Below the pieces are notes generated by a model. That model did no database searches. It was not told the DNA's origin and saw only the letters and a program-made list of their open reading frames with translations. From SSF14 sp046331245 (GTDB lineage: Bacteria; Actinomycetota; Acidimicrobiia; Acidimicrobiales; Microtrichaceae): a stretch of 64,000 bases of DNA. This document shows positions 53,334 through 61,406 of the stretch, piece after piece. Location: assembly GCA_046331245.1 (NCBI GenBank), contig JAXLRH010000011.1, positions 62,001 through 126,000 of the forward strand, in the 5' to 3' direction. How positions within the stretch are numbered: the stretch's first letter is position 1; each line of letters begins with the position of its first letter. The translations under genes and the position numbers were made by a program.

Positions 53334-55343
53334 GTGGCCCAGGTAGCGCCGTACGGCGCGTGGACGTCGCCCATCGGCGCCGAGCGCGTGATGGGCGGCT
53401 CCTCGCGCCTCGGTGAGGTGGCGGTCACCGACGACGCCGTGTGGTGGTCGGAGCTCCGCCCGACCGAGGGCGGTCGCACGCAGATCGTCCGGCGGAGCCC
53501 CAACGGCGAGCTCGCCGACGTGCTGCCGGCCGGCGTCTCGGCGCAGTCGTCGGTGCACGAGTACGGCGGCGGCGCGTGGTGGCTGGCCGGCGAGACGGTG
53601 TTCTTCGTGCGCCGCGACGACCAGCGCATCTGGCGTCTCGACCCGGGGTTCGACCCGACGCCGGTCACGCCCGTGCCGCTGACCCCTCGTGGCCTCCGCT
53701 ACGCCGACGCGCAGATGACGCCGGATCTCCGGTGGATCGTGTGCGTGCAGGAGGCCCATCCCGGCGAGGCCGAGGTCGACTCCGGCGCCACCGAGGCCGT
53801 GAACCGGCTGGTGGCGATCCCGGCCACGGGCGGTGTGCCCGTGGTGCTGCGTCAGGGCGCCGACTTCGTGATGTCGCCGCGGCTCGACCACACGGGCGAG
53901 CTGCTGGCGTGGGTCGAGTGGTCGCATCCGGACATGCCGTGGGACAGCACCGAGCTCCATGTGGGCCGGCTCGACCCGACGGGCCTCGTCCCGACGCTGT
54001 CGGGCGTCCGGCACCTCGTCGGGGGTCGCGGCGCCGGTGAGGCGGGCGACGGCGAGTCGATCGTGCAGCCGGAGTGGGACCACGACGGGCGGCTGTGGTT
54101 CTGCTCGGACCGCACCGACTGGTGGAACCTCTACCGCTACGAGTTCCCCGGCCCCCCGTCGGGCGAGCCCGTCCCCGTCGCCGCCGGGGCGTACGAGGTG
54201 GCGCTGCCGGCCTGGGTGTTCGGCGAGTCGCGCTACGCGTTCCTGTCGGACAACCGCGTGGTGTTCGCGTTCACGACCGACGGCGTCGACCACCTCGCGG
54301 TGTACGACACGATCGCCGATCGCGTCGACCGCATCGCGGTGCCCTGCACGTCGATCCACCAGGTGCGGGCGTGGCAGACCACGGTGGTGTTCGTCGGCGG
54401 TTCGTTCACGACGGAGTCGGCGGTGGTCGCGACCGTCGTCGGTCGCGGCGGGGCGTGCTCGCGCCTCGAGACGATGGGCCAGGTGGCCGACGCCGGGCTC
54501 AGCTCGTCGCTCCTGTCGGTGGGCCAGCCAATCACCTTCCCGACCGACGGGGGCATCGCGCACGGCATCTTCTACCCGCCGACGAACTCGGAGTTCGTGG
54601 CGCCCGAGGGCACGCGTCCGCCGCTCATCGTCACGATTCACGGCGGTCCCACCTCCGCGGCCAACGCCGAGCTGAACCTCCGGGTGCAGTTCTGGACGTC
54701 GCGTGGGTTCGCCGTGGTGGACGTCAACCACCGCGGGAGCACGGGGTTCGGCCGCCGCTACCGCAACGAGCTGCGGGGCCAGTGGGGCGTGGCCGACGTC
54801 GCCGATTGCATCGCTGCGGCACGGTTCCTCGCCGGGGCAGGGCGAGCCGACGGCGATCGCCTCGTGATCCGCGGCGGCAGCGCCGGCGGGTTCACCACGC
54901 TCGCCGCGCTCACGTTCTCCGACGCGTTCAGCGCCGGCTGCAGCCTCTACGGCATCGCCGACCTGGAGCTGCTCATGGCCGACGACCACAAGTTCGAGTC
55001 GCAGTACACGGTGAGCCTGGTGGCGCCGTATCCCGAGGGCGTCGACGTCTACCGGGAGCGGTCGCCGATCCACCACCTCGAGGGCTTCACGGCGCCGCTC
55101 ATCATCTTCCAGGGCACCGAGGACAAGGTGGTTCCGCCCAACCAGGCGCAGCTGATGGTGGACGCGCTGGCCGCTCGTGGGGTGCCGTACAGCGCCGTGT
55201 TCTTCGAGGGGGAGGGCCACGGCTTCCGCCAGGCGGCCAACATCGTGCGCTGCCTGGAGGCCGAGCTGTCGTTCTACGCCCAGGTGCTGGGCTTCCCCGA
55301 GCCCGAGGGCGTGACGCCTGTCGTGGTCGAGAACCTGCCGTGA
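53334..55343 (+). CDS. S9-family prolyl oligopeptidase/acylaminoacyl peptidase
   Basis: A 669-residue serine peptidase with an N-terminal beta-propeller (about residues 1-380) and a C-terminal alpha/beta-hydrolase domain. Its parts are ITIHGGPTSAAN-like oxyanion region VTIHGGPTS, nucleophile RGGSAGGFTT (serine near residue 517), aspartate in GTEDKVVPPNQ and histidine in EGEGHGFRQ. No signal peptide, so cytoplasmic. The GTG follows the aspC stop with no gap, indicating coupling. The substrate is unknown; members cleave short peptides. Confidence 0.93.
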   Translation: MAQVAPYGAWTSPIGAERVMGGSSRLGEVAVTDDAVWWSELRPTEGGRTQIVRRSPNGELADVLPAGVSAQSSVHEYGGGAWWLAGETVFFVRRDDQRIWRLDPGFDPTPVTPVPLTPRGLRYADAQMTPDLRWIVCVQEAHPGEAEVDSGATEAVNRLVAIPATGGVPVVLRQGADFVMSPRLDHTGELLAWVEWSHPDMPWDSTELHVGRLDPTGLVPTLSGVRHLVGGRGAGEAGDGESIVQPEWDHDGRLWFCSDRTDWWNLYRYEFPGPPSGEPVPVAAGAYEVALPAWVFGESRYAFLSDNRVVFAFTTDGVDHLAVYDTIADRVDRIAVPCTSIHQVRAWQTTVVFVGGSFTTESAVVATVVGRGGACSRLETMGQVADAGLSSSLLSVGQPITFPTDGGIAHGIFYPPTNSEFVAPEGTRPPLIVTIHGGPTSAANAELNLRVQFWTSRGFAVVDVNHRGSTGFGRRYRNELRGQWGVADVADCIAAARFLAGAGRADGDRLVIRGGSAGGFTTLAALTFSDAFSAGCSLYGIADLELLMADDHKFESQYTVSLVAPYPEGVDVYRERSPIHHLEGFTAPLIIFQGTEDKVVPPNQAQLMVDALAARGVPYSAVFFEGEGHGFRQAANIVRCLEAELSFYAQVLGFPEPEGVTPVVVENLP

Positions 55344-55381
55344 CATCGGTCGCCGGTTGTCGATCCTGTCCGCCGACCCCT

Positions 55382-55387
55382 TAGGCT
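55382..55387 (+). promoter_or_regulatory. Candidate -10 element of serA
   Basis: TAGGCT ends 10 nt before the serA ATG in the 54-bp gap after the peptidase gene, which would give serA its own start site with almost no leader. Confidence 0.4.
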
Positions 55388-55397
55388 CACCACCCGT

Positions 55398-56963
55398 ATG
55401 GCACGAGTACTGGTCACCGAAGCAATCGCCGACAACGGGCTGCAGCGTCTCCGTGACGCCGGCCACGAGGTGGACATCCAGCTGGAGTGGACCCCCGAGT
55501 CGCTCCTCGATCTGGTGAAGGGCGCGCACGCGCTGATCATCCGCTCGGCGACGCAGGTCACCCGCGAGGTGCTCGAGGCGGGCACCGACCTCGTCGTCGT
55601 GGGTCGCGCCGGCATCGGTCTCGACAACGTCGACACCGCCGTCGCCACCGAGCGTGGCGTGATGGTGGTCAACGCCCCGCAGTCCAACACGCTGTCGGCG
55701 GCCGAGCACACGATGGCGTTGCTGCTGGCGCAGGCGCGCAACGTGCCCCAGGCGCACGCCGCGCTGAAGGCCGGTCGTTGGGAGCGCTCGAAGTGGAACG
55801 GCGTCGAGCTGAGCGACAAGACGCTCGGCATCATTGGCCTGGGCCGCATCGGCAAGCTCGTGGCCCAGCGGTCGCTGGCGTTCGGCATGAAGCTCGTCGC
55901 GTACGACCCGTTCGTGTCGGAGGACGCCGCCCGCCGCATGTCGGTGGAGCTGCTGACCCTCGACGAGCTCATCACCCGCGCCGACTTCGTCACGCTGCAC
56001 CTCGCGAAGACGCCCGAGACGATCGGCCTCATCGGCAAGGACCTGCTGGCAAAGGCGAAGCCGAACCTGCGCGTGGTCAACGTGGCCCGCGGCGGCATCG
56101 TCGACGAGCAGGCGCTGGCCGACGCGATCCGTGCGGGTCAGGTCGCGGGTGCGGCCATCGACGTGTTCGACAAGGAGCCGTGCCTCGACTCGCCGCTGTT
56201 CGAGCTCGACGAGGTCGTGGTCACGCCGCACCTCGGTGCGTCGACCGTGGAGGCGCAGGACAAGGCGGGCGACACCATCGCCGACATGGTCGAGCTCGCG
56301 CTGGCGGGCGACTTCGTGCCGTTCGCCGTGAACGTGTCGGCGGGCGAGGTGTCGGAGACCGTTCGTCCGTACCAGGCGCTCGCCGAGCGGCTGGGCGGGA
56401 TGCTCGCCGGGCTGTCGGGCCCCACGCAGGGCTCCATCGAGATCTCCTACGACGGCCAGATCGCCGAGTACGACACGCGCATCCTCACCCTGTCGGTGCT
56501 CAAGGGCTTCTTCGGCGTCGTGAGCGGCGACCCGGTGTCGTACGTCAACGCGCCGCAGCTCGCCGACGAGCACGGCATCGAGGTGCGGCCGTCGCAGTCG
56601 ACCACGCCGAAGGACTACGTGAACCTCATCACCGTCCGGTGCGGCGAGCACGGGGTGGCGGGCACGCTGTCGGGGCTCAAGAGCGTCCCCAAGATCGTGA
56701 TGATCGACGACTTCACCGTCGACATCCGTCCGGCCGAGCACATGCTCGTCGTCCGCAACGACGACGTGCCGGGCATGATCGGCACCATCGGCGCCGCCGT
56801 CGGCGAGGCCGGCGTCAATATCGCCGACATGGTGGTGGGTCAGGACGACGCCGGCGTGTCGGCGCTCATGGTGATCGCGACCAACCAGGAGGTGCCCGAC
56901 GACGTCGTGGCCTCGCTGGTCGCCAAGGAGCACGTGCGCTCCGTCCTCCGCGTTCGCGGCTAG
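55398..56963 (+). CDS. serA: D-3-phosphoglycerate dehydrogenase, long form with ACT domain
   Basis: First enzyme of serine synthesis. The 521-residue type I (mycobacterial-length) form has an N-terminal substrate domain and NAD-binding Rossmann motif LGIIGLGRIGKLVAQR near residue 140. The catalytic Arg, Glu and His regions are in NVARGGIVDEQAL and TPHLGASTVEAQ. An intervening allosteric substrate-binding domain follows (about 320-445), then a C-terminal ACT domain (HMLVVRNDDVPGMIGTIGAA) for serine feedback. Start at ATG 55398. Confidence 0.97.
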   Translation: MARVLVTEAIADNGLQRLRDAGHEVDIQLEWTPESLLDLVKGAHALIIRSATQVTREVLEAGTDLVVVGRAGIGLDNVDTAVATERGVMVVNAPQSNTLSAAEHTMALLLAQARNVPQAHAALKAGRWERSKWNGVELSDKTLGIIGLGRIGKLVAQRSLAFGMKLVAYDPFVSEDAARRMSVELLTLDELITRADFVTLHLAKTPETIGLIGKDLLAKAKPNLRVVNVARGGIVDEQALADAIRAGQVAGAAIDVFDKEPCLDSPLFELDEVVVTPHLGASTVEAQDKAGDTIADMVELALAGDFVPFAVNVSAGEVSETVRPYQALAERLGGMLAGLSGPTQGSIEISYDGQIAEYDTRILTLSVLKGFFGVVSGDPVSYVNAPQLADEHGIEVRPSQSTTPKDYVNLITVRCGEHGVAGTLSGLKSVPKIVMIDDFTVDIRPAEHMLVVRNDDVPGMIGTIGAAVGEAGVNIADMVVGQDDAGVSALMVIATNQEVPDDVVASLVAKEHVRSVLRVRG

Positions 56964-57003
56964 CCCCCGCACCGCCCCGTTCTTCCCGCGTTGCCCCATC
57001 CTT

Positions 57004-57058
57004 CGGGTTTTGGGGTTCGTTGTGCGCGAGGGGTGCGCACAACGAACCCGAAAACCCG
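57004..57058. repeat. Dispersed palindromic element, copy 2
   Basis: The arm at 57004-57027 (CGGGTTTTGGGG... to TGTGCGC) pairs with 57035-57058 over 24 bp with one mismatch and a 7-nt loop GAGGGGT. It shares a nearly identical 45-50 nt core with copy 1 at 35.5 kb. It lies between the convergent serA and beta-propeller genes, 4 bp before the stop of the latter. No U-tract on either strand. Confidence 0.85.
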
Positions 57059-57061
57059 GGT

Positions 57062-59377
57062 TCAGAAGGCGGCGAAGCCGGTGAAGCGGAGCGTGCCCAC
57101 CTCGTGGGCGGCGATGCCGACGTCGGACATCGTGATCACGCGGTCGCCGATGACGAACGCCCGGGTGATCGTGGGCTGCTGAATCACCGGGAAGCCTGGG
57201 TCGCAGGCAGCCGGGTCGCAGATCGGGCCCGACGGCATCGGCTTGGTCTGACCGGCGGCGGCCGGCTCGGTGAGCTCGGGGACCGTCGTCTCCGGAACGG
57301 TCGTGTTCGGAACGCTCGTCTCGGGCACGGTCGTCTCCGGAACGGTCGTCTCCGGAACGGTCGTCTCGGGAACGGTGGTCACGGGCACGGTCGTGGTGGT
57401 CGTCGGCACGGGCTCCGGCGACGGAGTGCGGTTCGAGTGGTCGATGCGACCGGTCTCGGTGATCGCTCCGTCGGTGATCCTCACGACGAGCACGCCCGAG
57501 CCGCCGCTGAAGTTGTTGGGGCAGAAGTCCCAGCACGTCAGGGAGTAGGGCAGGTAGGCGGTACTGCGGTCGGCGTCCCACGAGAAGGCGTGCGGGTCGC
57601 CGTCGACCATGAACGACAGGTTGGTGGCGGTCCAGCTGTTGATCTCCTTCGGGTTGACCGGGTCGCTGGTGTCGTAGAGGGAGAGCTTGGCGCCGGAGAT
57701 GCGGCCGTCCTCGGTGGCGTTGCTGCCCACGCCGAGCACGAGGTGGTCACCGACCGGGTGGAGGTACGAGCTGAAGCCGGGCACCTTGAGCTCGCCGATC
57801 TTCTTCGGGGCGGCCGGGTCGGAGAGGTCGAGCACGTAGAACGGGTCGGTCTGGCGGAACGTCACCACGTAGGCCGTGTCGCCGACGTAGCGGACCGACT
57901 TGATCTGCTCGCCGAGCCCCAGCCCGTCCACGTGTCCGAGCTCCTTCAAGGCCTGCCCGCTGCGACCGAGGATGACGACCTGGCTGTCGCCCGACGACCC
58001 GGGCGCGATCGGCATCGGTTCGGTGATCGCGCAGTCGGCGTTTGGCGGGCAGGCGGTGGTGGACACGACCGGCTCGTCGCCGGCGCCCGCCGACCGGGTG
58101 GTGGCGATACGGAGGTTCCCGCCCGACTCGCTCATCGAGTACTGGTTGAGCACCCGGCCGTCGACCCGGCCCGACGCCTCGTAGGCGGCCGGCGCGGTGC
58201 CGGCGATCGAGAAGGAGTGGATGTCGGTGTGCTCGGCGGCCGCGGCGGAGCGCTTGGCGACGGCGCCGGGAGGGAGGTTGCCGCCGTCCCAGGCGTTGGT
58301 GGCCACGTAGAGATGGGAGCTCGACGCGTAGGTGATCTGGCCGTCGGCGAGCACGCCGGAGCCGGTGAGCGAGCCGAGGCCGTCGGCGATCGTGAGGATC
58401 GACAGCATCGAGAACCCGGCGGGTTCGGCGGGGTGGTAGAGGTGATCGCAGTCGAGGAGCGGGGTGCGCTTGCCGCCGTCGGTCGTGGCGGACGGCAGCC
58501 AGTCCGACAGGGTGGACGAAGCGACGACCTTGCGGTTGGTCTCCAGGGCGAGGTCCTCGGCGTTGCCGCCGGTTCCGGACGGGTAGACGAAGCCGAGGCC
58601 CGTACCGCCCGGGGTGGTGAGCACGAGGCGCAGCGTGCCGTTGGCGAGCCGCCCGTCGAGGATCGTGCCGCTGACGGTGGTGCGATGGGCGACCGCCGGC
58701 GTGCCGCCGAGTGCGACCTCGACGACGCCGGAGGCGGCGGTGCCGTCGTTGGTGGACTCGTAGCCGAGCACGTAGGCGCGGTCGGGGAGGAGGAACAACC
58801 GGTCGCCGGTGAAGGAGTCGCCGAGCGCGACGCGGGCGGTGACGTGGGGGGCGCCGTCCACGAGGGTGACGACGACGAGCTCGTTGCCGCGCACGGTCGC
58901 GATGCGGTTGCCGTCGGCCTTCACCACGTCGGCCTCGTCGACGTCGGCCTCCTGGTTGTTGGTGCCCGAGGCGGTTCCGCCGCTCGCGGCCGTCTTCTCC
59001 GAGGTGGCCTGATCGGTCGCCTGATCGGTCGCCTGGTCGGTCGCCTGGTCGGGGGCCGCGGCGCCGGCGGTCGAGTCCTCGGCGCCCGCCATCGTGGTGC
59101 GGGGTGCGCCGGCCCCCGATGCCATCGGCATCACGTCGTTGTAGGCGATCCCGCCGCCGAGGCCGTAGGCGGTGACGTCCTTCGACGCCTGCGCCTTCAC
59201 GTAGGACAGGAAGTCGTCGCACCGGTCGAACGGTGTGAGCGCGGCGACCAGCTTCACCTTCCCGAGGTCGGGCGGGGCGGCGCGGTTCGTGTCGTTGCTG
59301 CACCCGGCGGCGAGCGCCACGACGGCCACGGCGGCGATGCCGGTCACTCGGGCTCGGGGGGATCGGATCATGCTCAT
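57062..59377 (-). CDS. Beta-propeller-domain secreted lipoprotein
   Basis: A 771-residue lipoprotein: signal peptide with lipobox LAAGC (C25), then a linker containing four DQAT repeats (residues about 109-124) and TNNQEADVDEADVVK. This leads into the beta-propeller family pattern (NRIATVRGNELVVV, DSFTGDRLFLLPDRAYVLGY, IKSVRYVGDTAYVVTFRQTD, LHPVGDHLVLGVG), typical of the C-terminal beta-propeller proteins in actinobacteria and archaea. Near the end a TTVPE-type repeat spans about 40 residues before a last propeller strand (VIGDRVITMSDVGI). The ATG at 59377 has AGGAG at 8 nt. Function unknown; extracellular binding or scaffold inferred. Confidence 0.88.
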   Translation of the reverse strand: MSMIRSPRARVTGIAAVAVVALAAGCSNDTNRAAPPDLGKVKLVAALTPFDRCDDFLSYVKAQASKDVTAYGLGGGIAYNDVMPMASGAGAPRTTMAGAEDSTAGAAAPDQATDQATDQATDQATSEKTAASGGTASGTNNQEADVDEADVVKADGNRIATVRGNELVVVTLVDGAPHVTARVALGDSFTGDRLFLLPDRAYVLGYESTNDGTAASGVVEVALGGTPAVAHRTTVSGTILDGRLANGTLRLVLTTPGGTGLGFVYPSGTGGNAEDLALETNRKVVASSTLSDWLPSATTDGGKRTPLLDCDHLYHPAEPAGFSMLSILTIADGLGSLTGSGVLADGQITYASSSHLYVATNAWDGGNLPPGAVAKRSAAAAEHTDIHSFSIAGTAPAAYEASGRVDGRVLNQYSMSESGGNLRIATTRSAGAGDEPVVSTTACPPNADCAITEPMPIAPGSSGDSQVVILGRSGQALKELGHVDGLGLGEQIKSVRYVGDTAYVVTFRQTDPFYVLDLSDPAAPKKIGELKVPGFSSYLHPVGDHLVLGVGSNATEDGRISGAKLSLYDTSDPVNPKEINSWTATNLSFMVDGDPHAFSWDADRSTAYLPYSLTCWDFCPNNFSGGSGVLVVRITDGAITETGRIDHSNRTPSPEPVPTTTTTVPVTTVPETTVPETTVPETTVPETSVPNTTVPETTVPELTEPAAAGQTKPMPSGPICDPAACDPGFPVIQQPTITRAFVIGDRVITMSDVGIAAHEVGTLRFTGFAAF
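57281..57400 (-). repeat. Eight 15-bp tandem units coding for TTVPE repeats
   Basis: Units such as AACGGTCGTCTCCGG repeat eight times in phase within the lipoprotein gene, encoding a Thr/Val/Pro/Glu-rich stalk. The unit length is a multiple of three, so copy-number change would alter stalk length without frameshift. Confidence 0.85.
59004..59051 (-). repeat. Four 12-bp tandem units coding for DQAT repeats
   Basis: GTCGCCTGATCG-type units repeat four times in the N-terminal linker of the lipoprotein gene. In phase, encoding DQAT. Confidence 0.8.
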
Positions 59378-59508
59378 CGGACGCTCCTGTGAGGTCGGGC
59401 TCGTTGCATGAGACGTTGGCGGTCGGGGATCGGTTCCCGTCGCGTGCAGATTCCTTCACGGGTCCTTCACGGATCCCACACCATCGCGCCGGAGGCCACG
59501 CGTAGACC

Positions 59509-60474
59509 GTGACCATGCGGAACTCGAAGGTGCTCGGAGCGGTCTCGTGGGTGGGAGCGGCGGTCGTGTCGTTCGTCGTGGCGACGGTGATCGCGGGGTG
59601 GTCGCCGACGCCCCTCGTGATCGCGGCGCAGGGTCTGCTGCCGCTCGTCGTCGCCGGCGGCGTCATCGTTGCGGCCCTCTCGGCGGTTCGCCGCGCCTGG
59701 GCGCCGACGGGCGTGGCGCTGGCGGCGACCGGCCTGGGGGCGATGCTCGTCGTCTCGGCGACTGTCCCCGCCGATGTGCCCACGTGGGCCGCGTCGTCAG
59801 CGACCGCGCCGTCGTTCACCGTGTTCGCGTCCAACCTGCTCCTGTCGAACCCGGATCCCGATCGCGGCCTCGAGCCGGCGGTGCGGAGCGACGCCGACGT
59901 GATCGTGCTCTCGGAGTTCGTGCCGGCGTTCGAGCCGGCGTTGCGCCGCTCGGGCCTGCTCCGGCGATACCCGACCGTGGTGCGGGCCGCCGGCGGCAAC
60001 GTGCTCCTCACGAAGCTCCCGGCGACCGGCCAGGGCGTGGTGCGCTCCGAGGGCCTGGCGATGCCCACGGCGTCCGTGCGCGTCGCCGGGCGGGACGTGT
60101 TCGTCATCGGCGTGCACACGCTCGCGCCCCACGCGAAGGGGTCGCTCGGAACGTGGAGCCGCAACCTCGAGGGCGTCGCCCGCGCCGCCTCGGGTCACGC
60201 CGACGTGATCGCCGTGGGCGACTTCAACGCCGGTCCCTGGAACGGGCCCTTCCGCCGGCTGCTCGACTGGGGCTTCGTCGACGCGCATCGGTCGCTCGGT
60301 CACGGCCTCTCGCGCACGTGGGGCCCACGGCGTGCCGGCCTGCACGGGCGGGTGCGCCTGCTCGGCCTCGACCACTCGCTCTCGCGGGGCGGGCTCGCGC
60401 CCACGTCGGTGGTGGACGTCGACGTGCCCGGCAGCGACCACCGGGCGATCGGCGTGACCTACGCGGTGAGGTGA
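59509..60474 (+). CDS. Membrane-anchored endonuclease/exonuclease/phosphatase-fold protein
   Basis: A 321-residue protein with three hydrophobic spans at about residues 8-90 and an exported EEP domain. Metal and catalytic residues lie in FASNLLLSNPD (Asn), VIVLSEFVPAF (Glu), VIGVHTLAP (His), VGDFNAGPW (Asp/Asn), LDHSL and GSDHRAIGV. EEP enzymes cleave phosphodiesters in nucleic acids or lipids, and the membrane anchor favours an extracytoplasmic substrate. The GTG start is listed; ATG two codons later is possible. Its last 16 bp overlap the 3' end of the DUF952 gene on the other strand. Confidence 0.88.
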   Translation: MTMRNSKVLGAVSWVGAAVVSFVVATVIAGWSPTPLVIAAQGLLPLVVAGGVIVAALSAVRRAWAPTGVALAATGLGAMLVVSATVPADVPTWAASSATAPSFTVFASNLLLSNPDPDRGLEPAVRSDADVIVLSEFVPAFEPALRRSGLLRRYPTVVRAAGGNVLLTKLPATGQGVVRSEGLAMPTASVRVAGRDVFVIGVHTLAPHAKGSLGTWSRNLEGVARAASGHADVIAVGDFNAGPWNGPFRRLLDWGFVDAHRSLGHGLSRTWGPRRAGLHGRVRLLGLDHSLSRGGLAPTSVVDVDVPGSDHRAIGVTYAVR

Positions 60475-60791
60475 GTCACCTCGACGACGGCGTCGACCGG
60501 GATCGGGCCGTACACGTGGGGGTACCGCTCCGACTCCTCGGCCTCGGTGTTGGGCGTGCCGTCGGGATGGGCCGGGGCCTCCCACACGAGGGCCGACTCA
60601 CCGAGGAGCGACTCGTCGATCGTGAGGCGCAGCATGTCGTCGCGGTCCGCGTAGTACCGCGCGATCACCCCGTCGATCTGCTCGGCGGTGCTGCAGTGCG
60701 CGAACCCCTCCGTGGCGAGCGACTCTGGAGCGATCACGTGCAGCTCAGCTGCACGTGACCACTCCAGAGTGGAGATGAGGTGGAAGATCAC
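60459..60791 (-). CDS. DUF952 family protein
   Basis: A 110-residue protein with the DUF952 pattern: MIFHLISTLEW at the start, LATEGFAHCSTAEQIDGV (the invariant EGFxHCS) at about residues 25-42, and HVYGPIPVDAVVEV near the end. The fold is related to ADP-ribosyltransferase-like/glutathione-transferase-linked proteins of unknown role. The GTG at 60791 is 6 nt after the leuD stop, so it is the third gene of leuC-leuD. A 49-bp near-perfect palindrome covers its codons 8-24. Confidence 0.88.
   Translation of the reverse strand: MIFHLISTLEWSRAAELHVIAPESLATEGFAHCSTAEQIDGVIARYYADRDDMLRLTIDESLLGESALVWEAPAHPDGTPNTEAEESERYPHVYGPIPVDAVVEVTHLTA
60722..60770. repeat. Near-perfect 49-bp palindrome inside the DUF952 gene
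   Basis: The arms 60722-60745 and 60747-60770 are reverse complements except for two positions, around a single central base. The central part is CACGTGCAGCTCAGCTGCACGTG. It starts about 28 bp after the leuD stop in transcription order. In mRNA it would fold into a very stable hairpin at the beginning of the DUF952 coding region. Confidence 0.85.
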
Positions 60792-60797
60792 GCGTGG

Positions 60798-61391
60798 CTA
60801 CGCGGTCGCCGGCATCCACGCGGGGCGATGGCCCTCGAACGTCGCGATGTCGTCGCTGTGCGTGAGGGTGATGCCGATGTCGTCGAGCCCGTTCAGCAAC
60901 CGGTGCTGGATCGAGTCGTCGAGGGGGAACTCGACGGTGAGACCGATGGCCGGTGCCTCGAGCGTGCGGCGGGCGACGTCGATCGTGATCTCCAGCGTCG
61001 GGTCGGCCTCGACGGCGCGGAGCAGCTGCTCGCCGACCTCAGCGCTCACCGCGATCGGCAGCAGGCCGCAGTTGGTGGCGTTGTTCACGAAGATCGGGCC
61101 GAACCGGGGCGACACGACGGCCTCGAAGCCCGCCTGCTGGATGGCCCACACCGCGTGCTCGCGGCTGGAGCCGGTGCCGAAGTTGGGACCGGCGACGAGG
61201 ATGCTCGCGCCCTGGTACTGCTCCTGGTTCATGACGAACGAGGGGTCGTCGCGCCACTCCGAGAACAGGCCCTTCTCGAAGCCGGTGCGCTCGACGCGCT
61301 TCAGCCAGTCGGAGGGGATGATCTGGTCGGTGTCGACGTCGGAGCGGTCGAGTGGCACGGCGGTGCCGGTGATGATCTGGACGGCTTTCAT
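60798..61391 (-). CDS. leuD: 3-isopropylmalate dehydratase small subunit
   Basis: Swivel-domain subunit (197 residues) that pairs with LeuC to isomerise 2- and 3-isopropylmalate in leucine synthesis. Family motifs: DTDQIIPSDWLKR near residue 20, GPNFGTGSSREHAVWA with the substrate-binding serine, RFGPIFVNNATNCGLLP. The ATG at 61391 is 15 nt after the leuC stop, with GAAGGA upstream. Confidence 0.97.
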   Translation of the reverse strand: MKAVQIITGTAVPLDRSDVDTDQIIPSDWLKRVERTGFEKGLFSEWRDDPSFVMNQEQYQGASILVAGPNFGTGSSREHAVWAIQQAGFEAVVSPRFGPIFVNNATNCGLLPIAVSAEVGEQLLRAVEADPTLEITIDVARRTLEAPAIGLTVEFPLDDSIQHRLLNGLDDIGITLTHSDDIATFEGHRPAWMPATA

Positions 61392-61406
61392 GAGGTGTGG
61401 TCCTTC

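Noticed and set aside
52119..57581. A 1820-codon open frame on the minus strand
   Set aside because: It is antisense to aspC, the S9 peptidase and serA, which have clear motifs. Its translation is a low-complexity Arg/His/Val/Leu mix produced by GC-rich codon bias.
57281..59051. Possible CRISPR-like array from the short repeats
   Set aside because: Units of 15 and 12 bp are contiguous without spacers and are in phase with a protein stalk and linker; no cas genes are present.
55487..59392. A 1301-codon open frame on the plus strand
   Set aside because: It overlaps serA out of frame and is antisense to the beta-propeller lipoprotein; low-complexity shadow with no domain.
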